From: Nocardia yamanashiensis NBRC 100130
GTDB taxonomy: Bacteria; Actinomycetota; Actinomycetes; Mycobacteriales; Mycobacteriaceae
Length of the DNA stretch: 64,000 nt
Direction: 5' to 3'
Assembly: GCF_001613325.1 (NCBI RefSeq)
Contig: NZ_BDCD01000033.1
Location: 1 to 64,000, forward strand
Part shown: positions 34,081-43,418 of the stretch, in pieces
Layout of the letters: each line of letters begins with the position of its first letter
Numbering within the stretch: position 1 is the stretch's first letter
Notes under the pieces: generated by a model
The model's input: the letters and a program-made list of their open reading frames with translations, nothing else
The model's database searches: none
What the model was told of the DNA's origin: nothing
Position numbers and translations under genes: made by a program

Positions 34081-34569
34081 ATGTTGGGAGTGCACTTCGC
34101 GATTACCGCGGAGCAGGAGCGGGCGCTATTGGTCGCCGATGATCTGGACGACGTGGACGCGATCGACGAGTTGCTCAGTGGCATGGAGGAATTCTGGGCA
34201 GAGGACGAGTTGAAAGTTGACACCGACAAGGCCTGGGATGCGATCCATCGCAGCTTGACCGATGGCACCCTCGGCCCCAGTAGCGGGCAGTATCCGCTCT
34301 CGCCCGCCATCATCGGTGGACGGCACCTGCATGACGATTACTACGCGGTGTATGTGAACGCGGATCATGTGCAGGACATAGCGAAGGCCCTTCACGAGGT
34401 GGACCGGGAAGGTATGCGGCTGGCTTTCGATGCCATCGATGGCGAGGACTATGCCGGGGCGCTCGATGACGAAGACTTCGAGTACACCTGGAGCAATTTC
34501 GTAGATGTGCGGGCTTTTTACGACCGGGCGGCCACCGCGCGACGAGCCGTCGTCTTCACCGCGAAGTAG
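34081..34569 (+). CDS. DUF1877 (YfbM-like) family protein
   Basis: This 162-residue protein starts MLGVHFAITAEQERALLVAD and has the family body: acidic N-terminus, VDTDKAWDAIHRSLTDGTLG, LSPAIIGGRHLHDDYYAVYV, then VQDIAKALHEVDREGMRLAF and DFEYTWSNFVDVRAFYDRAA. The in-frame GTG/ATG region from 34006 shows no family similarity, so the start at 34081 is preferred. Function is unknown; homologues are scattered in accessory DNA. It appears intact between decayed genes. Confidence 0.8.
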   Translation: MLGVHFAITAEQERALLVADDLDDVDAIDELLSGMEEFWAEDELKVDTDKAWDAIHRSLTDGTLGPSSGQYPLSPAIIGGRHLHDDYYAVYVNADHVQDIAKALHEVDREGMRLAFDAIDGEDYAGALDDEDFEYTWSNFVDVRAFYDRAATARRAVVFTAK

Positions 34570-34819
34570 GCGAGCTCGCGCATCTGCTGATCGACTGGCA
34601 GAGACGGAGCCTGAGTTCGCTGACGTGAGGGTGCAGTTCTTCCACGGCAGGTAGACGTTGGCGTAGTGGTTGTGTCGGCCGCAGTGTCGCTGCTCGTCGC
34701 GGTTCGGGACGATGCTGTGTGCGCATCAGCTGCGTACACGTGGTCTGGCAGCTATCACGGTTCTGTTCCGGGTGAGCTTTCTGATTCCCTCTTCTGGGAA
34801 TACACAACACTCGAATTCG

Positions 34820-35890
34820 ATGAGCCCTACCGTCCACCACTATCGGATCGTGCCGGCGCTGGCGGTTCCCGAGTACGCGTCGGCGGCGCTCGCATGCCTG
34901 GTCCGCGCCACCCATGCGGCAATCCAGGTCAACGTCGACAAACTGGGTGTCGGCAGACCCTCCGAAGCCCCCAAGTTCACGAAGATGCTGCGAGACAACA
35001 AGATCGTTGATGACCAGAACCAGTCGCTGACCACCGTCAGTCACAATCAGACCGCCTCGGCGTTGCGGGACTTGGAAGCTTCTATGGAAACGAACGACGT
35101 CGGGGTCGACAGCTCGACCTACGGTGCTTTTGCGGCAGCGGACGACGCCTACGTCGATATAGAAGCCGCGGTCGCAAACCTTCAGCGGACCATCCACGCT
35201 GCACAGAACACGCCCGGCCCGAGCATCGATCCGTCGGGCCGCAGCTTCTGGCCCGAATCGGTGGAGGGCCCGTTGCGGACGGCCTGCGCAAGAACCACTC
35301 ACGCGGTGGAGCAGCGAATGCGGACCGCCGCGTTCGACATTCAGCGTCATGCCGACAAAATTCGCGAATCGATGCCCATGACCTTGGCCGGCAACGGTTA
35401 CAGCGGTGCCCCAGGTCCACAGTCCGCACTTGTGTCCAGGCACAGCTACGTACCGCCCCTGGACGCCGGAATCGTCGACAAGATCAAAGGGTTCGCTGAG
35501 AACGAGCTCGGTGTCACCGAGACCGGCAGCAATCATGTCAACCGTCCGTACAACATCGACGATGCCTGGTGCGCGTCCTTCGCTACGTGGGTATGGAAGC
35601 AGTCCGGCATCAACGTCGACTGGAGCAACAAGAACTACGTTCCCAGCCTGTGGTCCGATGCCGCCCGCCAGGGCTTGGCCGACAGCAACGTGTCGGCGGC
35701 TCGTCCTGGAGACCTCGTCGTCTTCGCCGGCCAGAACCACCTCGGCGTGGTGGTTGCTCGTGACGGCAACACCATCACCACTGTCGAGGGAAACTCGGGC
35801 GACGCAGTACGTCAGCACACCTACGTTCTCACGGACGGAAATTTCACCGGCGTCATTCACCCCCCGAGCTCCACCGTGCGGGCCGTCTGA
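34820..35890 (+). CDS. CHAP-domain amidase/peptidase-like protein
   Basis: This 356-residue protein has a long helical N-terminal half (about 1-200; MSPTVHHYRIVPALAVPEYA, then Thr/Ala-rich helices) resembling the helical scaffold of ESX/WXG-type substrates. A C-terminal CHAP domain follows, with catalytic Cys in DDAWCASFATWVWKQSG and His in QNHLGVVVARDGN. CHAP enzymes cleave peptidoglycan amide or peptide bonds. No Sec signal is visible from the ATG at 34820, so type VII export or intracellular use would be needed. The longer upstream frame to 34670 has no SD and poor composition. Confidence 0.75.
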   Translation: MSPTVHHYRIVPALAVPEYASAALACLVRATHAAIQVNVDKLGVGRPSEAPKFTKMLRDNKIVDDQNQSLTTVSHNQTASALRDLEASMETNDVGVDSSTYGAFAAADDAYVDIEAAVANLQRTIHAAQNTPGPSIDPSGRSFWPESVEGPLRTACARTTHAVEQRMRTAAFDIQRHADKIRESMPMTLAGNGYSGAPGPQSALVSRHSYVPPLDAGIVDKIKGFAENELGVTETGSNHVNRPYNIDDAWCASFATWVWKQSGINVDWSNKNYVPSLWSDAARQGLADSNVSAARPGDLVVFAGQNHLGVVVARDGNTITTVEGNSGDAVRQHTYVLTDGNFTGVIHPPSSTVRAV

Positions 35891-36149
35891 ACCGCCCTCC
35901 CATTCGTGTGGCCCCGAGTACGCGATCGTGTCGGCGCTGGATGTTCGATCGCAAGCCGGAATGGTCACCCGCACTGTAGTTCCTGCTGGTCGACGACACC
36001 GAAGCTGTTTGCAACAACGCCCCCGGGTGCTGGGTTCCGCTCGTTCACCGAACCCATAGCACTGGCCTTCGGTGAACCGGTCGCTGGCTTCGCCGATCCC
36101 TGGGACAACACCTGGTCGATTCATCGGTGGCTCGAAGTGGCCCTTCCGG

Positions 36150-37930
36150 CTACTGCTGTGCCCGGCGTGCTTCTGCTCGCTGTGCGATCGCCAACATTTC
36201 TCGCGTGACAGCGGTGTACCGGTGGTCGGTACCGAAGACTCGGACGCGGTCGGCCAGGGCGCGGGTGAGGGTGGTGATCGCGGCGTCGTGGCGACCGGCC
36301 GAGTGGTAGGCGTCGCCGAGCAAGTGTCTGGTCGACAGCGCGCCCGGGTGGTCGGCGCCGAGTACCCTTTCTCGGTCCTCGACTGTGCGTGCGGCCAGGG
36401 CGATCGCCTCGTCGTGGTGGCCGGCGGCGGAGAGGGCGGCTGCCAGGTTGTGGGAGGAGTTGAGGGTGTCGGGGTGGTCCGGGCCCAGGAGGTGGCCGCG
36501 TCCGGCGAGTGCGAGTTTGTGTTGTTCGATCGAGTCGGTGTAGCGGGCCAGCGCCTTGTAGGCGGCGCCCAGGTTGTCGTGGGTGAGCAGTGTCAGCGGA
36601 TCGTGCGGGCCGGCAACGCGTTACGGACGGCCAGGATCCGGTCGTAGGCGTCTGCCCAGCGGTCGTATTGTTTGACCTGTTCGTAGATCGCGGCCAGATT
36701 GTGCAACGTCAGCAGGGTATCGGGGTGGTCCGATCCCACGGTGTCCATGCGGATGGCGAGGACGTGTTCGTGCAGTTCGATCGCTACTGGAATGCGATTG
36801 AGCTGGTGATAGGCGTGGGCGAGGTTGTTGCAGACGACGAGGGTGTCGTCGTGGCGGGGTCCGTCGTTCCGCTCGTGGTGTGCGAGTAGGTGTTCGCACT
36901 GGTCGGCGGCCTTGTCGAACTGCTCGAATGTGGCGGAGTAGAGGTGTGCCAGGATGCGGCGTACCGGAATGGTGTCGTCGTGACCGGGTCCGCGTAGCCG
37001 TTCGTGAGCAGCCAGGACCTGTTCGAACATCGGCAGCGCATGCTCTGGATGACCGGAATGCCAAGAACTCCAGGCGAGTTGGAATCTCGCTTCGATGGTG
37101 TCGTCGTGGTCGAGGCCCAATTCTCGCTCGCAGACGACCAGATCGTAGGCGAGCAGCGGAATCTCCGAGGCGTAGCGATTGGTGCCCCGATACAGGGCGG
37201 CCAATCCCTTTTTGGCATGGACCGTCTCGGGGTGATCCTTACCGTGGACGCGCTCGGCGGAGTCGAGTACGCGCTCGAGCAGTGGGATCGCCAGTTCGTC
37301 GCGGTCGGTTTCCACGTAATGCGATATCAGCCGGTAGCGAAGGTCGATGGCGACCGGATCGTCGAGGTCGATGATGCGCTCGCGATCCCGAAGGGCCTGT
37401 CCCATAACGACGACAGCGTCCGGCACCCGATCGGGAAGCCTGAGCAGCACCGATGCCAGATACTCACGTGCTTCCAGAGTCAGGCGACTGTCGAGGCCTC
37501 GAACGCGCTTGTTGTCGGCCAGGCTGCGTTCGAGCAGCCCGACTGCGTCCTCGTGGCGGCCGCGCCTATTCAAATCGATCGCGACCGCGGTGCGCACATC
37601 GATCGTCTTCGGATCGTCGGCGTCATAGAGCACAACGCAGTCGGCGATCAACCTCTCGAAGTCCGGCGCATCGACGAACTCCCCCGAATCCAGCAATTCC
37701 GCCATGGCCCGGCGGTGGCGTGAACCGAGCTCTTGTTCGACGGTGTGCAACGAATACTGGTGGAGCCGAACCGAATCGTCGTGCCAACCTGCGAGCTGAT
37801 AGAGGAGATGATCGTGTTCGCCGGTGGAAATCGACGTCTCGAAACTGTATCCATGGCGACGGCAGGCATATTCCCACCAGTAGTTACCGCCCCGGGGGTG
37901 GATCTCGAACTCCTCGGCCGTTGGTATCAA
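36150..37930 (-). pseudogene. Tetratricopeptide-repeat protein, frameshifted
   Basis: A minus-strand frame from 37930 has an N-terminal WWEYACRRHGY segment. A series of about 42-residue TPR-like repeats follows (for example VHGKDHPETVHAKKGLAALY, LGLDHDDTIEARFQLAWSSW, VGSDHPDTLLTLHNLAAIYE). It stops at 36593. From about 36614 another frame continues with three more repeats (HDPLTLLTHDNLGAAYKALA, LLGPDHPDTLNSSHNLAAAL) to the stop at 36150. One missing base in the GGCCGGC run near 36614 explains the break. The repaired protein would be about 593 residues. The kinesin-light-chain-like repeats suggest protein binding; the partner is unknown. Confidence 0.8.
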
Positions 37931-38085
37931 CTTTGCCTGGACGTTCGGCGTGGACCGGGTGAAACAGACTGCGGGTCACTGACGACTGATGCCAGGTCTG
38001 CGGGAATCCGTGGGCGCGTGCGGGGTTCGGCTCAGACTGAGGAAACGCCGGTGCGGTGCCGACGTGCGAGAGTCAGGACGAACAG

Positions 38086-39027
38086 ATGACCTCCCCGGAG
38101 ACGCCAGAATCCACCGAGGAAACAACAGCCACCTCCGATGCACCCCCGCCTCCGCCGATGGACGTCGCGCCGTCGGCGTCCGAGGCACGCGCTGAGAGGC
38201 TGAAGACGCTGAAACCGGAGTATGAGGAGTGCGTGAAAGCCGGGCGTCGACGTGCCGACCTGATGGCGAAGGCGGCAGCGTTGCGCGGCAAGGAACCGGA
38301 CGAAGCCAGCGTCGAAACGCGCGATGGCAGATGGGCGATTTTCCAGAAGGAGTACACGAACGAACCCAAAGACGACAAGGTCACCGACGGGGCGTACGTG
38401 GCATCGTGGAAAGGCACCACCACCGAGCGCAGCTACTACGAGAACACCCCCGAACCCAAGAACAATCGCATCCTGTGCTCGACCATCAACCGCTTCGCTG
38501 AAAAGTCCACGGCGGAAAAGCCCATCGAGAATCCCAGGCAGGAGCCGCTGCGCAGCTCGGACATCTTCTACTTCCAATATCTGGAGTCCATGGGAGGGCG
38601 GGGTGCGCCGTTGACCACCGCCGTGCCACGGTTGAAACTGCTGCGCCAGTCCGGTGTCGCATCGGGTTCCGGCGCGATGGTAGCCCTGTATCTGGCTGCG
38701 CGGGAGAACACCCTGGGGCTTCCCGCCGGCCGTTATGAATACGGCACCGAGATCTACTACGCACTGCTGGGTACCGAAAACGGCAGCGGCCCCGCCTATC
38801 TCGTTATGGACTGGACCCGCGAGCTGGGCATTACCGGCATCAGCGCGATCGACGTCGACAGCGCATTGAACATCACTTTCCATTTCACGCCGGCCACAGA
38901 TACGGCCTGGTCCTACTCGATGTCGAGCACGACCTCGTCCTCTTCGCCCTCGTCCACCTCCTCGAGTTCGAAGTCGTCGTCCTCGTCGTCGTCCTCCTCG
39001 AGTTCGAGCAGTTCGAGTTCGTCCTGA
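38086..39027 (+). CDS. Protein of unknown function with poly-serine C-terminal tail
   Basis: This 313-residue protein has an acidic Thr/Pro-rich N-terminus (MTSPETPESTEETTATSDAP, then PPPPP), a charged helical segment (ERLKTLKPEYEECVKAGRRR) and a globular middle with Tyr-rich strands (TEIYYALLGTENGSGPAYLV, ALNITFHFTPATDT). The tail of about 40 residues is almost only serine. The tail uses mixed TCG, TCC, AGC and AGT codons, so it is kept at protein level rather than being a simple triplet slip. No family is recognised. No signal peptide is seen. Confidence 0.65.
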   Translation: MTSPETPESTEETTATSDAPPPPPMDVAPSASEARAERLKTLKPEYEECVKAGRRRADLMAKAAALRGKEPDEASVETRDGRWAIFQKEYTNEPKDDKVTDGAYVASWKGTTTERSYYENTPEPKNNRILCSTINRFAEKSTAEKPIENPRQEPLRSSDIFYFQYLESMGGRGAPLTTAVPRLKLLRQSGVASGSGAMVALYLAARENTLGLPAGRYEYGTEIYYALLGTENGSGPAYLVMDWTRELGITGISAIDVDSALNITFHFTPATDTAWSYSMSSTTSSSSPSSTSSSSKSSSSSSSSSSSSSSSSS

Positions 39028-39136
39028 TCCAGACCACGGAGTACCGCTGCGGTCTGGGTATCCGGATGCGTTCCGTCGTCTACCCCGGATCGGTCGGAGC
39101 ACGGTCACTATCGGTGTGATGCGCATTCGAGTGTGG

Positions 39137-40360
39137 CTATGCCGCTGTTGCGGTTACGTCGGTGGGAAGAGACCACCGCTGGGCGTTGCTGGAGCCGTCG
39201 CAGTTGACCAGGTCCAATTGTGTTCCGGGGTTACCGGTTTCTGATGGGTCCCGCAGGCACAGGCCATTGTTGTTGTTCTGGGCCATGGTGCCGAGGTTCC
39301 ACAGTCCGCCGGATCCGCTGGGCAGCCACACCTGATAGGGCGAGCCGTTGCACGGATGCAGCGCGATCTTCGCTCCGGTCGTGCCCATGCACATGCCGTT
39401 GTGACGGATCGTGCCGTCCATGGCGATCGTCCACTTTTGCGTGGCGCGATCGGCGCACCGGGCGACCACGATCGGGTTGTCGTCCGTGCCGGGGACACTT
39501 CCGTTTTCCTCGATACAGGTATCGGCGGCGCCGGCGCGGATGGCACCGACCACATGCCCCTTGCGTGCGGTCGATTTGAAGTCATCGACACGCAATCCTC
39601 GGCCGCCGCTCCAGATTTCGAATCCGGCCTCGACGGTGACGAGATAGTGCGACTGCTTGACCACTCCACGCACCGTGGCATCACGAATGAACTCACGCAG
39701 GTTCACCGAGACGGCACTGCTGGGGTTCACGGCTTGATAGACGATCAGCGGCCAGGTCTTTCCGTTGGCTGTGCCGGTTCTGTTCCAGACGCGGAACTGG
39801 GTGCGGGCGATCCAGGCGATCGTGCTGTCGGCCGGCGGCGGACCGGGCGGCTGGCGGTCGAGCCACAGCATGAGTTCGGCACCGTCAGGTTGTCCCGCAG
39901 GGCTTTCCGACGAGTGGAACCACAGGTCGTAGGAGATGTTGTAATCCCCGGTCGTTGCAGAGTCTTTCGAGGTTGCCCAGGTCGATTGCACACTGCCGAT
40001 CTGGTCCACCTTCACCGGTAGCGCCGTCCCTTGCGTGCAGGTATTCCAATGACAGCCTTCGAAAATCTCGGGATACGCGACCGGCGCTCCGTCCACCCCG
40101 CCGCCTGCCGCAGCCGATTCCGTCACGGTGAATCCGCTGCTGCCATATGGCCGGATGCACTGTCTGGCCTTGCCGTAGTTGTTGTTCCGGATCGCGTATC
40201 GACCGTCTTGGACCATGGTGGTCTGCTGTTCATCGCACATATCGCCGTCGGCGGCCGAGGCGTCGCCGGTTCCGGACAACAGCGAGAGCAGCAGAAGAGC
40301 GGCTAGGGCGAAGCCTGCCGAGGCGCGCCGCTTTCTGGAACGAGACCGTCGTTGGAGCAT
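39137..40360 (-). CDS. Secreted GH12 endoglucanase with ricin-B lectin domain
   Basis: This 407-residue protein has a signal peptide (Arg-rich start, FALAALLLLSLLSG, cleavage near DASAADG). A GH12 catalytic domain spans about 45-265: YAIRNNNYGKARQCI, the nucleophile Glu162 in DGAELMLWL and the acid/base Glu248 in GFEIWSGG. A C-terminal ricin-type beta-trefoil (about 275-400) has repeated QxW motifs: ATQKWTIA, PYQVWLPS, NAQRWSL. It should cleave beta-1,4-glucans such as cellulose or xyloglucan outside the cell, the lectin domain aiding binding. It stands alone. All catalytic residues are present. Confidence 0.9.
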   Translation of the reverse strand: MLQRRSRSRKRRASAGFALAALLLLSLLSGTGDASAADGDMCDEQQTTMVQDGRYAIRNNNYGKARQCIRPYGSSGFTVTESAAAGGGVDGAPVAYPEIFEGCHWNTCTQGTALPVKVDQIGSVQSTWATSKDSATTGDYNISYDLWFHSSESPAGQPDGAELMLWLDRQPPGPPPADSTIAWIARTQFRVWNRTGTANGKTWPLIVYQAVNPSSAVSVNLREFIRDATVRGVVKQSHYLVTVEAGFEIWSGGRGLRVDDFKSTARKGHVVGAIRAGAADTCIEENGSVPGTDDNPIVVARCADRATQKWTIAMDGTIRHNGMCMGTTGAKIALHPCNGSPYQVWLPSGSGGLWNLGTMAQNNNNGLCLRDPSETGNPGTQLDLVNCDGSSNAQRWSLPTDVTATAA

Positions 40361-40432
40361 GGGCCAACCGTAGGGAGACCCGACATCGCTATCCTTCCCG
40401 GAGGTGGGAAGTGTGGTGAGTGGTGTGGCGCC

Positions 40433-40603
40433 TCAGTGCGGGAAGGCCTTGGTTCGACTTCCGACCGGCTTCTTGTACGGCAGCCGAACGGTATGCAGGC
40501 CGCGTTGCTCCCACCAATAGGCGATCGCCACGGTCGCATAGGAGGCGGCTACCACAGTCGCGGCCAAAGCCACCGCGACAATCACCAGAAGCGCCACGGA
40601 CAC
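40433..40603 (-). CDS. Small single-span membrane protein
   Basis: This 56-residue protein has one strong transmembrane helix (VALLVIVAVALAATVVAASY) followed by a basic tail (PYKKPVGSRTKAFPH). The GTG at 40603 is preceded by GGAGGGAG five bases upstream and is much better than the longer frame start at 40741. It is unrecognised. It lies upstream-divergent to degraded sequence and may be orphaned. Confidence 0.6.
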   Translation of the reverse strand: MSVALLVIVAVALAATVVAASYATVAIAYWWEQRGLHTVRLPYKKPVGSRTKAFPH

Positions 40604-40727
40604 GAGTTCTCCCTCCGGACAAACCCCTGATCTGAACCCTACGACTGCGGTCACCGGTGTCGACCGGACCGAATCCGCCGAGCGGGGGACCGTCGGTGCC
40701 GAAACCGGCAGCGGACTCCCCACGGGT

Positions 40728-41290
40728 GTGTCCATGACCAAAGATCAAGTGCTCGAGGCGTTCACCCATCACCAGTGGGTCGACGACGGCCGCCAGGTCA
40801 ACAAGATGCTGTCGTGGATCGGCGCCGACGCCACCAACGCCGACCCGCAGATCGCCGAACGCGCCTCGTCGAGGACCGACTGCAGCCACTGGGCGTCGAG
40901 CTGTTGGGCGGCCAGCAGGGTCTTGGCGTTGAAGTCCTGGGCTGCTTCGGTATTGGTGTCCACCCCGACAGTGCCACATCCACCCAACTGGACCGGCACA
41001 ATCTGCCCAACGCGCAAAAGATCTTCGCGGTGATGGCCAAGCCGCCACCAGCCTGGCCGACTACGTCGGTGCACACGGCTCTGACCTGCTACACCTCGAA
41101 GGCGGCCGGTCCCAGTCGCTCGTCGACGTGAACCCCGAGATCGTCAAGGGCATGAGTACGGCGTTGAGCCCCTACATTCCCGAACTGGTCAGTGTCGATG
41201 ACAGCTACCTCGACACCAAGGCATTCACCGCCGGCCCACTGCTCGACTACTTCGCCACCGACCTCAAAGTCGAACACGTCCAACGAGGGG
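40728..41290 (+). pseudogene. Fragments of a large helical protein (ESX-associated-like), multiple frameshifts
   Basis: Three plus-strand pieces in different frames read as natural protein. They are MTKDQVLEAFTHHQWVDDGR from 40734, then RLVEDRLQPLGVELLGGQQG from about 40870, and LVDVNPEIVKGMSTALSPYI followed by PELVSVDDSYLDTKAFTAGP to about 41280. The last part resembles the helical region of long mycobacterial/nocardial proteins linked to type VII secretion, though this family call is weak. At least two frame changes separate the pieces, so the gene is dead. Its end runs into the ICMT-like gene. Confidence 0.5.
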
Positions 41291-41872
41291 GACGAACCGG
41301 CCCGTTCGTCGGGTGTATTCCTTGTAAGCCTGTCCGTGAATGCGGCTGAGATACGGCTCTTCCACGATCCGCACCTGCCCTTCGATCGCGAGGACCAAGA
41401 CAGCGAGGGCGGCGAGTGCGAGTGGGTTCGGGATCATGAGAGTGATACCGCCCGCGAACACGCACATTGCCGTGAAGATGGGGTTGCGGGCGAGCGCGAA
41501 GACACCGGTGCGGACGAGGGTCGTTGCCTCGTCTGGGTTGACTCCGATTCGCCACGACTCGCCCATGTTGTTTTGTGCGTACACCGTCGCGACGATCCCC
41601 ACGACCGCAACGAGGACTCCAGCGGTTGCGATCCGGGGGACATCGAGGAGCGGCAGCGGTGTGAGGACTCCAGCCAATTGCAGTGCAGGTGAGGCGATTC
41701 CGAGCAAGATAGCGGTGACGAACCCTACGCCTGTGAACCATTCGACCGATCCGGTGCGACCGCTGATTCCTCGGAAACCGGTTGATCCTGTGCGGCGGAG
41801 CTGATCCCAGCTTCGCCACCCGAAGCCGAGTGCTCCGAAGAGGAGGTAGAGGGCAAGTGCGGCCTGGGCCAT
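41264..41872 (-). CDS. ICMT/PEMT-like membrane methyltransferase
   Basis: This 202-residue polytopic membrane protein has about four to five hydrophobic segments (ALALYLLFGALGFGW, VGFVTAILLGIAS, AGVLVAVVGIVATVYA, LALAALAVLVLAIEG). It carries the C-terminal SAM-binding signature of the isoprenylcysteine methyltransferase family (GVFALARNPIFTAMCVFAGG and EEPYLSRIHGQAYKEYTRRT). The bacterial substrates are mostly unknown, probably lipids or small lipophilic compounds. The ATG at 41872 follows GGGAG. The gene overlaps the end of the decayed plus-strand gene by about 27 bases. Confidence 0.87.
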   Translation of the reverse strand: MAQAALALYLLFGALGFGWRSWDQLRRTGSTGFRGISGRTGSVEWFTGVGFVTAILLGIASPALQLAGVLTPLPLLDVPRIATAGVLVAVVGIVATVYAQNNMGESWRIGVNPDEATTLVRTGVFALARNPIFTAMCVFAGGITLMIPNPLALAALAVLVLAIEGQVRIVEEPYLSRIHGQAYKEYTRRTGRFVPLVGRVRL

Positions 41873-42222
41873 GATCGTGCTCCCGCGAGGTGTCGAGCTT
41901 CCAAGGAACCTCAAACATATAAACACATTGCAATGTATGCAATACCGGTGGCCGTTTGATCGCTGCCGGGCATCGCATGCCAGCTATCGCAGCGATGCCC
42001 TTAACGCGGAAGAGCAACCGCCAGTGGCGATCTTGGGTCGGCCGAATATCGGCAACTGCCGACGGCCGAGCAAACTAACGGCTATGAACCGTCTCGCTCT
42101 CCGCAGTCCAGCGGGCGTCCGTCCGCTGTTTATAGGTTGAACTCGCTTGTTTCTCAGAGTATTTGGGCACTCGCAATGCTTCGGCGGATCCGCGGACCGA
42201 CAGGTTGTTGTTCCCTAGCGTG
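41873..42222. other. 350 bases, promoter-like AT-rich patch with inverted repeat
   Basis: There is no gene. At 41927-41943 an inverted repeat ATTGCA-N5-TGCAAT lies in AT-rich sequence about 55 bases upstream of the ICMT-like gene and could be its operator or promoter region. Nothing else is recognised here. Confidence 0.4.
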
Positions 42223-42471
42223 CTATGGCTGTAGCGCCAACTTGCCGGTGGTGGTGCCCGCCGCGAGTGCTGTGAGCGCTTCTGGCCCTGCGGCCAGTTC
42301 GAATACTGTGGGCTGGCCGGGCCCGCCGATCGATTCCAGCACCAGGTCCGCGCCCTTGCCATCAGTGCGGCGCAATACCTCTGCGACGAGGTCGCACTCG
42401 CGCAAGAACGCGGCAAGTGCGGTGGCCCAGTTGACGATCAGGTCGAGTGCTTGCTCATCGGTTGCGACCAC
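42223..42471 (-). pseudogene. C-terminal fragment of an MDR (quinone oxidoreductase-like) enzyme
   Basis: The minus-strand frame reads like the end of a medium-chain dehydrogenase: LVAEVLRRTDGKGADLVLES, then IGGPGQP and a natural-looking end TTTGKLALQP. The N-terminal and nucleotide-binding parts are absent on this strand. A nucleotide-binding fragment of the same family lies next to it on the opposite strand, implying an inversion or two independent remnants. Confidence 0.55.
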
Positions 42472-42479
42472 TAGGTCGA

Positions 42480-42650
42480 CTCGCCGCGGGTGAGACCGTG
42501 CTGATTCAAGCGGGGGCGGGTGGGGTCGGTCAAGCTGCGGTGCGCCTGGCCAAGCACTTCGGCGCGATCGTGATCGCGACCGCTTCGCCGAGCAAACACG
42601 AGACGGTACGGAATCTGGGCGCCGACCATGTCCTGGACACCGACGTGAGG
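42480..42650 (+). pseudogene. Nucleotide-binding fragment of an MDR enzyme
   Basis: The plus-strand segment LAAGETVLIQAGAGGVGQAA, VRLAKHFGAIVIATASPSKH, then NLGADHVLDTD is the classic NADPH-binding region of quinone oxidoreductases. There is no N-terminal catalytic domain upstream, and the sequence after HVLDTD does not continue the family. It sits back-to-back with the C-terminal fragment on the minus strand. Confidence 0.6.
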
Positions 42651-42840
42651 GGCATCGTGTTCCGCCAATTCGATCGCGTTGAGATCACCACCGACGACTT
42701 CGAGGATCTCGGCATACCCCGCGGCGCAACCTGCTTCATTCTCGACCTGTACATCAGCGACGAGTTCGACTATCAAAATGAGGGAACCGGCGCGACCATC
42801 AGTACCTTCAGTGCGCGCTCTGATCAGATCCGCCGCACCC

Positions 42841-43251
42841 ATGGGTGAAACTGGCTTCGTGGCTGATGATCGCGCAGAACTCAGGGAGAGCTGGAGGCGG
42901 ACTCGGGAGCATCTCGCTGCTGCTTGTACCGAGCTGGTGGGCCGGCCAGATGTCGATCTGTCGGAAATGGCCGAGTATCTGGAACACAATGAGCTGGGGC
43001 TGGCGTTCGACGTCGTCGTCCATATCGGTGACAGGCGTGAAGTCCCGTTCAGCTTCTGGCAGCACCTCGATCGTGCGGCTCGCCAAATGGGTCTCTACAG
43101 TTCGGATTCCCATGGCGCCCACCACAAATCCGCTGAGACCTGTCGCCGGCGCGTCGCCGCAGGGCCCGACGACGAAGATATGAGTCAGGCGTCGCCGCAA
43201 GATGTGCAGCCGCATCTACGACTTCGGTTGAGGCGGGGCGTCGAAGGTTGA
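42841..43251 (+). CDS. Small actinobacterial hypothetical (immunity-protein-like)
   Basis: This 136-residue protein starts MGETGFVADDRAELRESWRR. It contains the motif YLEHNELGLAFDVVVHIGDR followed by FWQHLDRAARQMGL. This arrangement (short helical protein with E-H-N-E-L-G-L-A) is common in actinobacterial small proteins grouped with MafI-type immunity proteins; a toxin partner is not seen here. The final 40 residues look less natural and may result from a frameshift. Immunity function is a guess from resemblance. Confidence 0.55.
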   Translation: MGETGFVADDRAELRESWRRTREHLAAACTELVGRPDVDLSEMAEYLEHNELGLAFDVVVHIGDRREVPFSFWQHLDRAARQMGLYSSDSHGAHHKSAETCRRRVAAGPDDEDMSQASPQDVQPHLRLRLRRGVEG

Positions 43252-43418
43252 ACACCCCCCATCCTGCCGGCGATCGTTCGATCCGAGACTGCTGCGGCGC
43301 CAGTCGGCGAACTCGCTTCCCAGCCGATTGGCGTGACAGGCATGCCTATTGAATCTCTGCTTGTAGGATGCAGCGAGCCCAGTTCTTCAGCTCCTGTCAG
43401 GGGCGGATTGGAGGTCCA

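Noticed and set aside
34556..36124. 522-residue minus-strand frame opposite the CHAP gene
   Set aside because: The plus strand has an intact CHAP domain with Cys and His; the antisense frame has no family pattern.
38930..39027. Serine-codon tract considered as a microsatellite or repeat array
   Set aside because: Codons are mixed and no fixed DNA unit repeats for long, so it is better described as a protein-level poly-serine tail.
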